Shown here piece by piece: positions 7,684 to 16,766 of a stretch of 33,095 nt of DNA. Below the pieces are notes generated by a model. That model was not told where the DNA came from, searched no databases, and saw only the letters and a program-made list of their open reading frames with translations. The DNA comes from an uncultured Roseicyclus sp. (GTDB lineage: Bacteria; Pseudomonadota; Alphaproteobacteria; Rhodobacterales; Rhodobacteraceae): assembly GCF_937892565.1 (NCBI RefSeq), contig NZ_CALAHQ010000013.1, positions 1 through 33,095 on the forward strand, given 5' to 3'. The position numbers were made by a program, and so were the translations under genes. The number at the start of each line of letters is the position of its first letter. The stretch's first letter is position 1.

Positions 7684-8778
7684 CTAAAGACCCAAGAGAC
7701 GGAAATAGGCCGCTGTGACATCTTCCCAGCGATAGTGCTGCTCTGCGATGGTGCGCAGATCGGTCGCCATAAGCGGCCCATGGGCCGGATCGCAAAGCCG
7801 CACGACCACGGATTGCAGGCTTTCGACACTGTCGAAATAGGCCGCGCGCCCATGGGTCGTGGCGCGGTTGAAGCCGCAATCCCATGCCGCGATAGGCAGG
7901 CCCGCGCCCATCATGCGCACAAGAATGGGGTTGGTGCCGCCCGCCGAATGGCCGTGAAGATAGATCGCCGCGCCCTGTCGGATGGCGTTGAGGCGCGCCG
8001 GGTCATATTCGGCCTCGATCAGGTGCAGATGCGGGTGGTGGGCATGATGCGCTTTCAGCGTGCGACCATGATCCGTGGCCTGCCAGTTCGACACCGCGAC
8101 CAGGGGCAGTTGGACGTTGCCCTTGGAAAACGCGTCAAGGATCAGCGCCAGATTGTTTTCCGGCTCGGCCCGGGCGATGGCCAGACCATAGCGCACGGGC
8201 AGGTTCAGATCCTCGACAGGGGCGATTGGCGCGGCGTTTTCATGGCCATAGGCGATCTGGGCGGGGTCGCGGCCATAGCTTTGGCGGATATGGGTCGCGA
8301 TCTCGGGGTTGTCGGCCACGATCTCATGCGACCAGCGCGCGGCCAGCCGTTCCGAGCGGTGCAGCACCGCGCGCGCCAGCCCGCCCCATTTCGGGCGTTG
8401 CCATTCCAGACCGTCCAGATGGGTGATGATCCGCATGCCCGACAGCCGCCGGATCAGCGGCAAGGCAACCGCGCCCGACACACCCAGAACCAGCGCCGCG
8501 CCATGCCCGCTTTGCGCTGCCTGCAGCAGCGATAGCACATCATAGGGGATCGATTGCACCCCATTTGCCCGAAGCGGCAGGTAGCGCAGCGCGGCGCCCA
8601 GATGCTCGGTTGGGCGGGGGGCAGGGGTCTGGGGCGCGCTGCACCACACGGTCAGGCGATGAGCGACCCCCCGCTGGGCGGCCGCGCGCACCAATTCCCC
8701 GGCCAGCGTCTCAAAGCCGCCATAGCGTGCCGGAAGACCGACCGTGCCGATGATGGCGACCTTGTGCGCGTCGGGCAT
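7684..8778 (-). CDS. DUF1972-type glycosyltransferase (GT4-like)
   Basis: The 364 aa protein begins [20 protein letters not shown] followed by [10 protein letters not shown], the signature of the DUF1972 N-terminal domain of rhamnosyltransferase-like GT-B enzymes. The C-terminal half has a family 4 style donor site, with [20 protein letters not shown] and [20 protein letters not shown]. It is probably cytosolic and adds a sugar to a lipid-linked oligosaccharide; the sugar is unknown. The start is uncertain: the frame opens to 8880, but ATG 8778 just precedes the first beta strand. It follows the small secreted protein by 67 bases and is likely the last gene of the yjb-like operon. Confidence 0.85.
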   Translation of the reverse strand: MPDAHKVAIIGTVGLPARYGGFETLAGELVRAAAQRGVAHRLTVWCSAPQTPAPRPTEHLGAALRYLPLRANGVQSIPYDVLSLLQAAQSGHGAALVLGVSGAVALPLIRRLSGMRIITHLDGLEWQRPKWGGLARAVLHRSERLAARWSHEIVADNPEIATHIRQSYGRDPAQIAYGHENAAPIAPVEDLNLPVRYGLAIARAEPENNLALILDAFSKGNVQLPLVAVSNWQATDHGRTLKAHHAHHPHLHLIEAEYDPARLNAIRQGAAIYLHGHSAGGTNPILVRMMGAGLPIAAWDCGFNRATTHGRAAYFDSVESLQSVVVRLCDPAHGPLMATDLRTIAEQHYRWEDVTAAYFRLLGL

Positions 8779-8845
8779 GTCCCGAAGGACGTGCCGGGGC
8801 GGCTGCGCCTGCCACAAGGCGGCCGACAGCCCCCCGGTGCCAGAC

Positions 8846-9082
8846 TCAGGTGCCCGACGCGCTCGCGGCGGTGGCGTCACCTTGTTCGATGATCTGATAG
8901 AGCACGGTCCCGATCAACACCGTGCCGACGACGACAAAGCCGACCGGCAAGGTTGAGCCAAACACGACAACGGTCTGCGCCTGGGTCGAGGCCGTCGCCT
9001 CAAGCGGGCGGATATCCTGGGCCGATGCTGCCGTTCCGGCAAGCAGGGTTGCGACAAGCGCCGCAGCACAGACTTTTTCCAT
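8846..9082 (-). CDS. Small exported protein, YjbE-like position
   Basis: The 78 aa protein has a signal peptide (MEKVCAAALVATLLAGTAAS plus AQ, cleavage near residue 22), a short Thr/Ser/Ala-rich stretch, a hydrophobic segment LPVGFVVVGTVLIGTVLYQI and a Thr/Ala/Ser tail. GGAGG stands 7 bases before ATG 9082, which favours this start over the upstream one at 9112. It lies after yjbH- and yjbF-like genes, the place where a YjbE-type small secreted protein would be expected. Length and Ser/Thr/Ala composition agree, but sequence similarity to YjbE is not evident by eye. The function of such proteins in exopolysaccharide production is unknown. Confidence 0.75.
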   Translation of the reverse strand: MEKVCAAALVATLLAGTAASAQDIRPLEATASTQAQTVVVFGSTLPVGFVVVGTVLIGTVLYQIIEQGDATAASASGT

Positions 9083-9224
9083 GATGAAACCTCCAATGAC
9101 GGCTGTTTCCATCTTTAGGGTATATCACCCGTCCGATCAACGCGGTTCTTGCCATTGCATCGGATTTTTCCCACATTTCCGGACGCAGCGCTGAAACAAG
9201 AGGCACCATGGGTGCGCGCGCCCC

Positions 9225-9920
9225 TCAGGGGCGCAAGAGGGTCAGGGTTGCGGTGCCGATCTCGGGGCTGATCCACTGCCGTGAGTGAACGGCCCGTCCC
9301 GCGCGGTCGAGCCAGTAGAGATTTTCGAAGCGGTAGCCGTCTTGCCCTTGGCAGTGCTCGGTCATTTTCGTCAGGCCCACCATCGTGCCGGCGATGGCGA
9401 TCGTGTCGGGGCCATCCAGCCGGAGTTGGCACTGGTAGATGCGGCTTTGCGGCCTTGCCTCGCCATCAAGATGGATCATGGCGCGCGCGACCGCACCGGC
9501 CCGACGCGCCGACAGCGCGGCTGATGTCGCGGCCGTATTGCTGGACATCAGATCGAAGCCGAAGCCACGGGTGGAGATCAGCACGCCGTGCTGGTCGCGT
9601 GCAAGGCCAAGCCCGTTTGGCCCGCGCCAGGTCTCGACGGTGCCATTCTGCCCCACACGGGTCATGCCGGTCGATCCGTCGAAGGAGGGCAGTTCGACCA
9701 GCATCAGCGGCCCGGGCAGCGCGGCCACCAGCTCTGGTGGCACTGTTGCCGCGGTCAGCACGGGCGTGGTCGCCCCGGCCGCGCCCCGTGCGTCTGTGAC
9801 GCGGTCCATCGCATCGAGCAAGCCAACCACAATGGGGTTTTCGCGCCCTGTGCCACAGGCGGCCAGACTGGCCGACACGACGGCGGCGATTGCGGCAAGG
9901 CGGAGCGCAGTCAACGCCAT
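9225..9920 (-). CDS. YjbF/GfcB-family outer-membrane lipoprotein
   Basis: The 231 aa protein has a lipoprotein signal ending in LAAC (Cys22), so it is probably anchored by lipid in the outer membrane. The mature part has the features of YjbF/GfcB proteins of group 4 capsule and Yjb exopolysaccharide operons: LMLVELPSFDGSTGMTRVGQ, TWRGPNGLGLARDQHGVLIS, a TRGFGFDLMSSN segment, and a C-terminal RFENLYWLDRAGRAVHSRQW. AGGAGG is 6 bases before the ATG. The start overlaps the end of yjbH by 10 bases, indicating coupling. The family role is export or assembly of polysaccharide; the exact task is not established. Confidence 0.88.
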   Translation of the reverse strand: MALTALRLAAIAAVVSASLAACGTGRENPIVVGLLDAMDRVTDARGAAGATTPVLTAATVPPELVAALPGPLMLVELPSFDGSTGMTRVGQNGTVETWRGPNGLGLARDQHGVLISTRGFGFDLMSSNTAATSAALSARRAGAVARAMIHLDGEARPQSRIYQCQLRLDGPDTIAIAGTMVGLTKMTEHCQGQDGYRFENLYWLDRAGRAVHSRQWISPEIGTATLTLLRP

Positions 9921-12067
9921 ATCATGCCTCCTGTGTCGTGCAGCCGGGTGCGGTGGTAATCCGTAACGAGGGCATTGAGCCGCCCCCGCAAGTTCAGCGT
10001 TGCGCCCCCATCGCGCAAAAGTGGCCGCAGCACGGTGCCCCCCTGTTCGCGCGTCGACGACCCCACGATGTAGCCCAGCGGAATCTCGAGCGTGATGCCC
10101 TTGTCAAAGCTGCCTTCGCCGAAATCCTCGAAGGAGACATCCGTCAAGGTCGCAAACGCGCCAAGGCGCCAGCCATTGCCGAACACCCGCGACAGGCGCA
10201 AGGTCGCGCCGTAATCCCCGGCAAGATAGCGCCCGGTATCGACCTGCGCCTCGAAATTCTCGCCCAGATCGACATAGGCCGACACATGGCCCATGGTGAT
10301 GTCGTAGTCGCGCAAGCCCAGACCGCCGTCGAAGGCGCGTTGCCGCACGTGGTTCACCTCGACGCCGATGCCGATGCGGCTGTCCACGGGCCGCCACAAC
10401 AGCTCGGTCGAAAGGCCGGCATACATCCGTTCCAGATAGCCAAGGCTGACGCGGCTGTAGAGGTTGCGCGCCGGGCGTCCGTAATGGCTGAGCGTCAGGT
10501 GCTGAAGGCGGACATCGCTTTCTTGCAGATAGCGATAGGCGTCGGTGCGCACCGGAAAGGGCGCGGTCGGGCTGGCCACGGGGCCTGCGACCTGTCGGGC
10601 CTTGTCGAGGGTGCCGGTAAGCCGGGCGCGAAGCTCGCCCTCCGCGACAAAGCCGCTGCCAAAGCTGTAGCTTGCATCGGCCCGCAGGCCAAGATCGGCG
10701 CGAACAGGGGCGGATGGATCGAAAAGCTGGGTCTCGACATAGGGCGCGATGCCCCATGTGACGCCGGCCTCTGGCGCGCGGATGTCGATCAGCCCGGGGT
10801 CGCGGACGCGGGTTGCGTCCTCGATCCGGGCGCGCTCAAGGATCTGGGCGGCCCCGTCGGGCGCGTGTTCTTGCGCCTCGATGTCGCTGCGGGTCATCCG
10901 GATGCGGCTGACATCCATGCCCTCGACCACAAAGACCACCTCGAACACCTCGACCGAGGGGGGCATCGTGATCGACAGAATGCGCATCGCGCGGCCAAGG
11001 GCCATGCTCTCGAATTGAAAGCGCGTGTTGCGCACCCGCAGCACGGCGCGATCGGCCTCGAGCGCAAGGCCCACGAATTCCAACCCATCCTCCGCCATCA
11101 GCCGCATGATGTTGTCGCGCAGGATGGCCGGGCCATCGGGCTGGGCGGTCCATGCGGTGGAATAGGCCGTGCTCTGGCGCGGCCGCGGGACAACCGGATT
11201 GGGCGCCGCCGTGACCAGCGTGTTGGCCGCAGGGCGTCGGGGATCGATCAGCGCATTGTAGCTGAGCGCAAGGGTGGTGCCGTAGAGATAGTGCAGACCC
11301 AAGGTGCCGTTGCTCCCGACCCGGTAGCTGGCCCCGAGGTTGATGGGGCTGTCGAGCCTGAACAGCCCATCGGCCACCTCGGCGCGGTAGAGATCCGGGG
11401 AATATTCGACCTGCAGGCGAAGCCGGTCTGTGGCCTGCCACTCGAGACCGCCGAAAAAGGCGGCATCGCCACGGAAGAACTGGCCGAAATCGACGCTTCC
11501 GCCCCGGCCGAAATCAATCGGCGGGCGTGCCCCGAAGGGCTGGCCAAGGGGGTTACGCTGGCCCAGGCGACCCCAGCCAAGCCCGGCGGTGACGGCCAGT
11601 TGGTCATCGGCGCCGAAATGGCGTGTCGCGACCAGGTATTCGCTGCCGTAGATGCCCGTGCCGACAAGATCGCGGATGCCAACCCCCAGCGCGGGCCACC
11701 AGCCGCCCTCGGGCAGGGCCAACCAGTGAATGTCAAAGCTCCGGTCGTAGTAGTATTGCTGGGCGGGCGGGCTGTCGTCTGGCGTGAAGCCGCCGCCGAG
11801 GATGGCGTAGCGAAAGGTGGCCGTCACGCGCGGCAGGACCTGAAAGGCGAGCGTCACGCGGGTCTGATCGGCAAAGCGGCTTGCCGTGACGCCCAGCATG
11901 CCATCGGACAGGGCGGTTGCGGTGGGGGTGTCGATCAGGCCGGGCAGGCCGAAGAAGTTGAGCGTCGGCCGCGTCATGGGTGTTTGGGACTGTTCGACCT
12001 GCGCATCCGCAAGACCCGCAGCGCAGAGGGTCAGACCCGTCAAGACGAGAGCCAGAAGACGCTGCAT
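9911..12067 (-). CDS. YjbH-family outer-membrane exopolysaccharide protein
   Basis: The 718 aa protein matches YjbH, a large outer-membrane protein predicted to form beta-barrels and to help release exopolysaccharide. It has a signal peptide (MQRLLALVLTGLTLCAAGLA, then DAQ). The family N-terminus follows: LNFFGLPGLIDTPTATALSD, then RVTLAFQVLPRVTATFRYAI. The long C-terminal half shows alternating beta-type sequence with aromatic residues (for example RNLYSRVSLGYLERMYAGLS). ATG 12067 is chosen because it starts the signal peptide; the longer frame to 12208 does not. It is the first gene of a four-gene unit. No GfcC/YjbG-like gene is present between the members. Confidence 0.9.
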   Translation of the reverse strand: MQRLLALVLTGLTLCAAGLADAQVEQSQTPMTRPTLNFFGLPGLIDTPTATALSDGMLGVTASRFADQTRVTLAFQVLPRVTATFRYAILGGGFTPDDSPPAQQYYYDRSFDIHWLALPEGGWWPALGVGIRDLVGTGIYGSEYLVATRHFGADDQLAVTAGLGWGRLGQRNPLGQPFGARPPIDFGRGGSVDFGQFFRGDAAFFGGLEWQATDRLRLQVEYSPDLYRAEVADGLFRLDSPINLGASYRVGSNGTLGLHYLYGTTLALSYNALIDPRRPAANTLVTAAPNPVVPRPRQSTAYSTAWTAQPDGPAILRDNIMRLMAEDGLEFVGLALEADRAVLRVRNTRFQFESMALGRAMRILSITMPPSVEVFEVVFVVEGMDVSRIRMTRSDIEAQEHAPDGAAQILERARIEDATRVRDPGLIDIRAPEAGVTWGIAPYVETQLFDPSAPVRADLGLRADASYSFGSGFVAEGELRARLTGTLDKARQVAGPVASPTAPFPVRTDAYRYLQESDVRLQHLTLSHYGRPARNLYSRVSLGYLERMYAGLSTELLWRPVDSRIGIGVEVNHVRQRAFDGGLGLRDYDITMGHVSAYVDLGENFEAQVDTGRYLAGDYGATLRLSRVFGNGWRLGAFATLTDVSFEDFGEGSFDKGITLEIPLGYIVGSSTREQGGTVLRPLLRDGGATLNLRGRLNALVTDYHRTRLHDTGGMIWR

Positions 12068-12158
12068 TGGCTGGGTTTCCCACTGTGGCCAGACGTTTGC
12101 TTTCCGACCGTTCGCGCGACCGTCCTGCGCGCTGCGACCGGAAATCTTTCGATCAGGA

Positions 12159-12164
12159 ATTATC
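12159..12164 (-). promoter_or_regulatory. Possible -10 element of the yjbH operon
   Basis: On the minus strand GATAAT occurs about 90 bases before the yjbH start, a good -10 match. The hexamer 17 bases further upstream (TCGCGA) is a poor -35. Downstream in the would-be leader, CGGTCG occurs three times (12140-12135, 12122-12117, 12110-12105). These could be regulator sites or chance in GC-rich DNA. Confidence 0.3.
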
Positions 12165-12262
12165 CCCTTCGCGCGGCAATGTCGCGACCAGCAGCATCCA
12201 GCGCGCAATTTGCCGCCCAGCGATGCAGCAAAGCCACGCTTGTTGCGCGATGGGCAATGACG

Positions 12263-12290
12263 AAAAGACCCGGGTCTTGCGACCCGGGCC
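12263..12290 (-). terminator. Terminator of tRNA-Gly
   Basis: On the minus strand GGCCCGGGTC (12290-12281), a GCAA loop and GACCCGGGTC (12276-12267) form a 10 bp stem with one G-T pair, followed by four T residues. It lies 9 bases after the tRNA-Gly 3' end. Confidence 0.8.
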
Positions 12291-12298
12291 TTTGCGAC

Positions 12299-12373
12299 TG
12301 GAGCGGGTGATGAGATTCGAACTCACGACCCTTACCTTGGCAAGGTAATGCTCTACCACTGAGCTACACCCGC
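12299..12373 (-). tRNA. tRNA-Gly (anticodon GCC)
   Basis: The minus strand folds as a 75 nt class I tRNA. The acceptor is GCGGGTG/CACCCGC with discriminator T and an encoded CCA at 12301-12299. The D arm includes AGCTCAGTGGTAGAGCA, the anticodon loop TTGCCAA gives GCC, and the T arm is GTGAG-TTCGAAT-CTCAT. Confidence 0.97.
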
Positions 12374-12466
12374 TCTGTGAGGGCGGGTTCTAGGGCGTGG
12401 CCGAACAGCCTGCAAGTGGAAAATTCGTGGCTGAAGCCGGAAATCTTTGGCGGGATTGCCACGGTC

Positions 12467-12850
12467 TCAGGCCGGTTGCACCAGATCCCAGCGATTGCCC
12501 CATGGATCCCGAAAAACCGCCACCACACCATAGGGTTCGTGGCGCGGCGCTTGCTCGAACATGACGCCCGCGGCCTGCATACGATGGTGTTGCGCCGTAA
12601 AATCCTGTGTTTCAAGAAAAAGCCAGACGCGCCCGGCCCCCTGCTGCCCGATGGCTTCGTGCTGCTCAGGCGTGGCTGCGCGCGCAAGGATCACGCTGGC
12701 CCCGCCGCAGGGCGACACGACGCGCACCCAGCGCTTGTCGCCCATCGCCACATCCTCCTGGCAACTCCAGCCCAGCGCATCGCGAAACCACGCGATTGCC
12801 GCATCATAATCGGGCACGATCAGGCTGAGTGCCCCCAAGCGCAGCGACAT
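12467..12850 (-). CDS. VOC (glyoxalase/bleomycin-resistance) superfamily protein
   Basis: The 127 aa protein has the paired beta-alpha-beta-beta-beta layout of the vicinal oxygen chelate fold. The N-terminal half begins LGALSLIVPDYDAAIAWFRD and the C-terminal half ends VVAVFRDPWGNRWDLVQP. Candidate metal ligands of this family lie near the start of each half and at the final strands. Substrate cannot be predicted: members include isomerases, dioxygenases and antibiotic-binding proteins. It ends 93 bases from the tRNA-Gly 5' end and starts 12 bases after the pyruvate carboxylase stop, so it is probably co-transcribed with pyc. Confidence 0.87.
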   Translation of the reverse strand: MSLRLGALSLIVPDYDAAIAWFRDALGWSCQEDVAMGDKRWVRVVSPCGGASVILARAATPEQHEAIGQQGAGRVWLFLETQDFTAQHHRMQAAGVMFEQAPRHEPYGVVAVFRDPWGNRWDLVQPA

Positions 12851-12862
12851 GGTGCGCTTCCT

Positions 12863-15800
12863 TTACTCCAACTCGATCAGCAGATCCTTGGCATCGATCT
12901 GCCCGCCGGGCGCGACATGCACGGCCTTGACCACCGCGTCGCGTTCGGCGTGCAGGCCGGTTTCCATCTTCATCGCCTCGATGGTCAGCATCAGATCGCC
13001 CATCTTGAGTTTCTGGCCCGCGGTGACCGCGACCGAGGCCACGACACCCGGCATCGGCGCACCGATATGGGCGGGGTTGCCGGGTTCCGCCTTGGCGCGT
13101 TTGACGGCGGTGCCCGTGATGCGGCGATTGGGCACGCGGATGGTGCGCGGCTGACCATTCAGTTCGAAGAAAACCTTGACCTCGCCCTCATCGGTGGTCT
13201 CGCCCACGGCCTGAAGCTGGATGACCAGCGTTTTTCCGGGGTCGATCTCGGCCTCGATTTCCTCGCCGGGTTCCATGCCGTAAAAGAAGGTCCGCGTGGG
13301 CAGGGTGCGCACCGGTCCGTAATCCTTGTGGCGGGTGGCATAGTCGCTGAACACCTTGGGATACATCAGAAATCCCATCAGATCCTCGCCATCGATGTCG
13401 TGTTCGAGCTTTGCGGCCAAATCGGCGCGGGTTTTTTCCAGATCGACGGGCGCCACATGCAGGCCGGGGCGATCAAGGATGGGTTGTTCATCCTTGAGCA
13501 CCTTTTTCAAGATACCGGGGGGAAAGCCGCCCGGCGGCTGGCCCAGATTGCCGCGCAACATGTCGATCACGCTGTCGGGGAAGGCCACTTCCTTGGCGGG
13601 GTCTTCGACATCGGCGCGTGTCAGGCCCTGTGACACCATCATCAGCGCCATGTCGCCCACAACCTTGGATGACGGCGTGACCTTGACGATATCGCCGAAC
13701 ATCCGGTTCACATCGGCATACATCTGCGCCACCTCGTGCCAGCGATCCTCCAGCCCCATGGAGCGGGCTTGCGCCTTGAGGTTGGTGAACTGACCGCCCG
13801 GCATCTCGTGCAGATAGACCTCGGACGCGGGGGCCTGCATGCCGGATTCAAAAGCCGCGTAATGGGCGCGCACCGTTTCCCAATAATCGCTGATGTCGCG
13901 GATTGCCCGGATATCAAGGCCGGTGTCGCGCGGGGTGAATTGCAGCGATTCCACAATGGTGCCGAGTGTCGCCTGAGAGGTGTTGCCCGACAGCGCATCC
14001 ATCGCGCAATCGACCGCATCCACGCCCGCATCGCTGGCCGCAAGGATGGTGCCACAGGCCACGCCCGCCGTGTCATGGGTGTGGAAATGGATGGGCAGAT
14101 CAACCGCATCTTTCAGCGCGGGGATCAGCACGGCGGCGGAGGCGGGCTTCAAAAGCCCCGCCATGTCCTTGAGCCCCAGAACATGGGCGCCCGCGGCCTC
14201 CAGTTCCCTGGCCATGCTGACGTAGTATTTCAGGTCATACTTGGCCCGGTCGGGGTCAAGGATATTGCCGGTATAACAGATCGTGCCTTCACAGATCTTG
14301 CCGGCATCCTGCACCGCATCCATCGCCACGCGCATGTTTTCGACCCAGTTCAGGCTGTCGAACACGCGAAACACATCCACCCCCGATTGGGCTGCCTGCT
14401 TCACGAAAGCCTGCACCACATTGTCGGGGTAGATCGTGTAGCCCACGCCATTGGCCCCGCGCAAAAGCATCTGGGTCATGATGTTAGGCATGGCCGCGCG
14501 AATGTCGCGCAGGCGCTGCCACGGACATTCCTGCAAGAAGCGATAGGCCACGTCAAAGGTGGCCCCGCCCCAGCATTCCACCGAAAACAGCCCCGGCAGC
14601 CTGGCGGCATAGGCGGGCGCCACACGGATCATGTCGATCGACCGCATGCGGGTGGCCAAAAGCGACTGATGCCCGTCACGCATTGTGGTGTCGGTGATCA
14701 AAAGCTGTTTTTGGTCCTTCATCCACCGGGCCACGGCCAAGGGCCCCTGTTCATCCAGAAGCTGTCTTGTGCCCATGGCGTAGCGATCGCTGCGCGTGGC
14801 GGGGGGCTTGGGCGCCTTGACATCGGCGCGCGGGCGGGGGCGGCCTTCGGTCTCGGGGTGACCGTTGACGGTGATGTCGGCGATATAGGTCAAGATGCGC
14901 GTCGCCCGGTCGCGGCGCGGCTTGAAATCGAACAGTTCGGGCGTCGTGTCGATGAATTTCGTGGTGTATTGGTAATTCAGAAAGGTCGGGTGCTTGAGCA
15001 GGTTGATCACGAAGTCGATATTGGTGTTGACACCCCGGATACGAAATTCGCGCAGCGCCCGGTCCATCCGCGCGATCGCGGCCTCGGGGGTGGGGGCCCA
15101 TGCGGTGACTTTTTCAAGCAGGCTGTCGTAATAGCGGGTGATCACGGCCCCCGAATAGGCCGTGCCGCCATCAAGCCGGATGCCCATGCCCGTGGCGCCG
15201 CGATAGGCGGTGATGCGCCCGTAATCGGGGATGAAGTTGTTGCTGGGATCCTCGGTCGTGACCCGGCACTGGATCGCGTGGCCGTCCAGCTTGACGTCAT
15301 ACTGGCTGGCAACCCCTGTCGCTTCGATCAGCGATTTGCCTTCGGCGATCAGGATCTGGGCGCGCACGATGTCGATGCCCGTGACCTGTTCGGTGACGGT
15401 ATGTTCGACCTGAACGCGGGGGTTGACCTCGATGAAGTAGAATTGGCCGTTGTCCATATCCATCAGGAATTCGACCGTGCCCGCGCATTCATAATTCACA
15501 TGCGCGCAGATCTTCTTGCCCAGCCGACAGATCTCGTCGCGCTGGGTCTGCGACAGATAGGGGGCGGGGGCGCGTTCCACGACCTTCTGGTTGCGCCGCT
15601 GGACCGAACAATCGCGCTCGTACAGGTGATAGATGTTGCCATGCGCATCGCCCAGGATCTGCACCTCGACATGGCGGGCGCGCAGGATCATCTTTTCGAG
15701 ATACCCCTCGCCATTGCCGAATGCCGCCTCGGCCTCGCGCCGGCCCTCGCGGATCTTTTCCTCCAGGTCCTTTTCCGACTGGATGGGTCGCATGCCGCGC

Positions 15801-16303
15801 CCGCCGCCGCCCCATGACGCCTTGAGCATCAACGGATAGCCAATGGCCGCGGCCTCGGCGCGGATGGCATCCATGTCATCGCCCAGCACCTCGGTCGCGG
15901 GGATCACGGGAACACCCGCGGCCATGGCCACGCGGCGTGCGCTTGCCTTGTCGCCCAGCGCGCGCATCGTATCGGCCTTGGGTCCGATAAAGGTGATCCC
16001 CGCCGCGTGACAGGCATCGACGAAATCGGGGTTTTCCGACAAGAGCCCATAGCCCGGATGGATCGCATCCGCCCCCGAAAGCTTGGCCACCCGGATGATT
16101 TCCGCAATCGACAGATAGGCCGCCACGGGGCCCAATCCTTCGCCGATCTTGTAGGCCTCATCCGCCTTGAAGCGGTGCAGGCTCAGCTTGTCTTCCTCGG
16201 CGTAGATGGCCACCGTGCGCTTGCCCAGTTCATTGGCCGCGCGCATGACGCGGATCGCGATTTCGCCGCGATTGGCAATCAGGATCTTCTTGAAGTCAGG
16301 CAT
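12863..16303 (-). CDS. pyc: Pyruvate carboxylase
   Basis: This biotin enzyme carboxylates pyruvate to oxaloacetate, feeding the TCA cycle and gluconeogenesis. The 1146 aa single-chain form has all domains in order. The biotin carboxylase begins FKKILIANRGEIAIRVMRAA, with the ATP-binding glycine loop KASWGGGGRGMR and EVNPRVQVEHTVTEQ. The carboxyltransferase begins near DTTMRDGHQSLLATRMRSID, with the metal-site HFHTHDTAG. The C-terminal biotinyl domain has EAMKMETG with the biotin-accepting Lys1112. The frame is open to 16459, but ATG 16303 starts the conserved N-terminus and has GGAG upstream. The VOC gene follows closely. Confidence 0.97.
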   Translation of the reverse strand: MPDFKKILIANRGEIAIRVMRAANELGKRTVAIYAEEDKLSLHRFKADEAYKIGEGLGPVAAYLSIAEIIRVAKLSGADAIHPGYGLLSENPDFVDACHAAGITFIGPKADTMRALGDKASARRVAMAAGVPVIPATEVLGDDMDAIRAEAAAIGYPLMLKASWGGGGRGMRPIQSEKDLEEKIREGRREAEAAFGNGEGYLEKMILRARHVEVQILGDAHGNIYHLYERDCSVQRRNQKVVERAPAPYLSQTQRDEICRLGKKICAHVNYECAGTVEFLMDMDNGQFYFIEVNPRVQVEHTVTEQVTGIDIVRAQILIAEGKSLIEATGVASQYDVKLDGHAIQCRVTTEDPSNNFIPDYGRITAYRGATGMGIRLDGGTAYSGAVITRYYDSLLEKVTAWAPTPEAAIARMDRALREFRIRGVNTNIDFVINLLKHPTFLNYQYTTKFIDTTPELFDFKPRRDRATRILTYIADITVNGHPETEGRPRPRADVKAPKPPATRSDRYAMGTRQLLDEQGPLAVARWMKDQKQLLITDTTMRDGHQSLLATRMRSIDMIRVAPAYAARLPGLFSVECWGGATFDVAYRFLQECPWQRLRDIRAAMPNIMTQMLLRGANGVGYTIYPDNVVQAFVKQAAQSGVDVFRVFDSLNWVENMRVAMDAVQDAGKICEGTICYTGNILDPDRAKYDLKYYVSMARELEAAGAHVLGLKDMAGLLKPASAAVLIPALKDAVDLPIHFHTHDTAGVACGTILAASDAGVDAVDCAMDALSGNTSQATLGTIVESLQFTPRDTGLDIRAIRDISDYWETVRAHYAAFESGMQAPASEVYLHEMPGGQFTNLKAQARSMGLEDRWHEVAQMYADVNRMFGDIVKVTPSSKVVGDMALMMVSQGLTRADVEDPAKEVAFPDSVIDMLRGNLGQPPGGFPPGILKKVLKDEQPILDRPGLHVAPVDLEKTRADLAAKLEHDIDGEDLMGFLMYPKVFSDYATRHKDYGPVRTLPTRTFFYGMEPGEEIEAEIDPGKTLVIQLQAVGETTDEGEVKVFFELNGQPRTIRVPNRRITGTAVKRAKAEPGNPAHIGAPMPGVVASVAVTAGQKLKMGDLMLTIEAMKMETGLHAERDAVVKAVHVAPGGQIDAKDLLIELE

Positions 16304-16766
16304 GGCACGGGCTCTCCATCTCGCGGATGCAGAATGTGTAGGCGGCGTGACAGGGTCGGGCAAATCTTTTCGTTTTGATTTTCCCAATAATTTCAAGTGA
16401 AAACGACGGCGCGCGCCATCCGGCGGCGCGGCAATTCGGTGCCGCGCTTGCGCTGCCATACCACCCGCTTAAGGCGAACATCCCGGGATCGTTGCAATTT
16501 TCGCAAGATGTCACGCGCGACCGCCCGAAGCTGTGCCTGATCATGTGGCCATCGTGCGGCGCTGAGTGCCCATTGCAGTGCCCGTGCGCCGCTGCGCGCA
16601 TGGCATGGCATGGCCGGGCGGGCCCTGTTGCCCGGACCTGCGGGGCCATGATCTCTGACGGATCGACCGGTTGCCCGCGGCCCCCTTTGGTCTGGGGCGC
16701 TGGCATGGCGCCGCCGTGGGCATCGATTCGCGGCATCTGCCTTGGGTGGTGGGCCTGTTTCGCGCC
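16304..16766. other. 463-base intergenic region, pyc upstream region
   Basis: No convincing gene is seen. Short open frames on both strands here encode low-complexity Arg/Ala/Pro-rich peptides typical of GC-rich antisense reading. An A/T-rich stretch at about 16368-16407 is unlike its surroundings and probably holds the pyc promoter; on the minus strand it contains TTGAAA but no good -10 at standard spacing. TTGC and GCAA flank a 7-base AATTTTC at 16493-16507. No terminator with a T-run was found after lldD. Confidence 0.5.

Noticed and set aside
9890..12310. 806-codon open frame on the plus strand opposite yjbH
   Set aside because: It mirrors the third-position GC pattern of the minus-strand gene, has no recognisable domain and runs through tRNA-Gly. 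It is an antisense shadow.
13736..15817. 693-codon open frame opposite pyc
   Set aside because: Same reason: the minus strand carries a full pyruvate carboxylase with all motifs.
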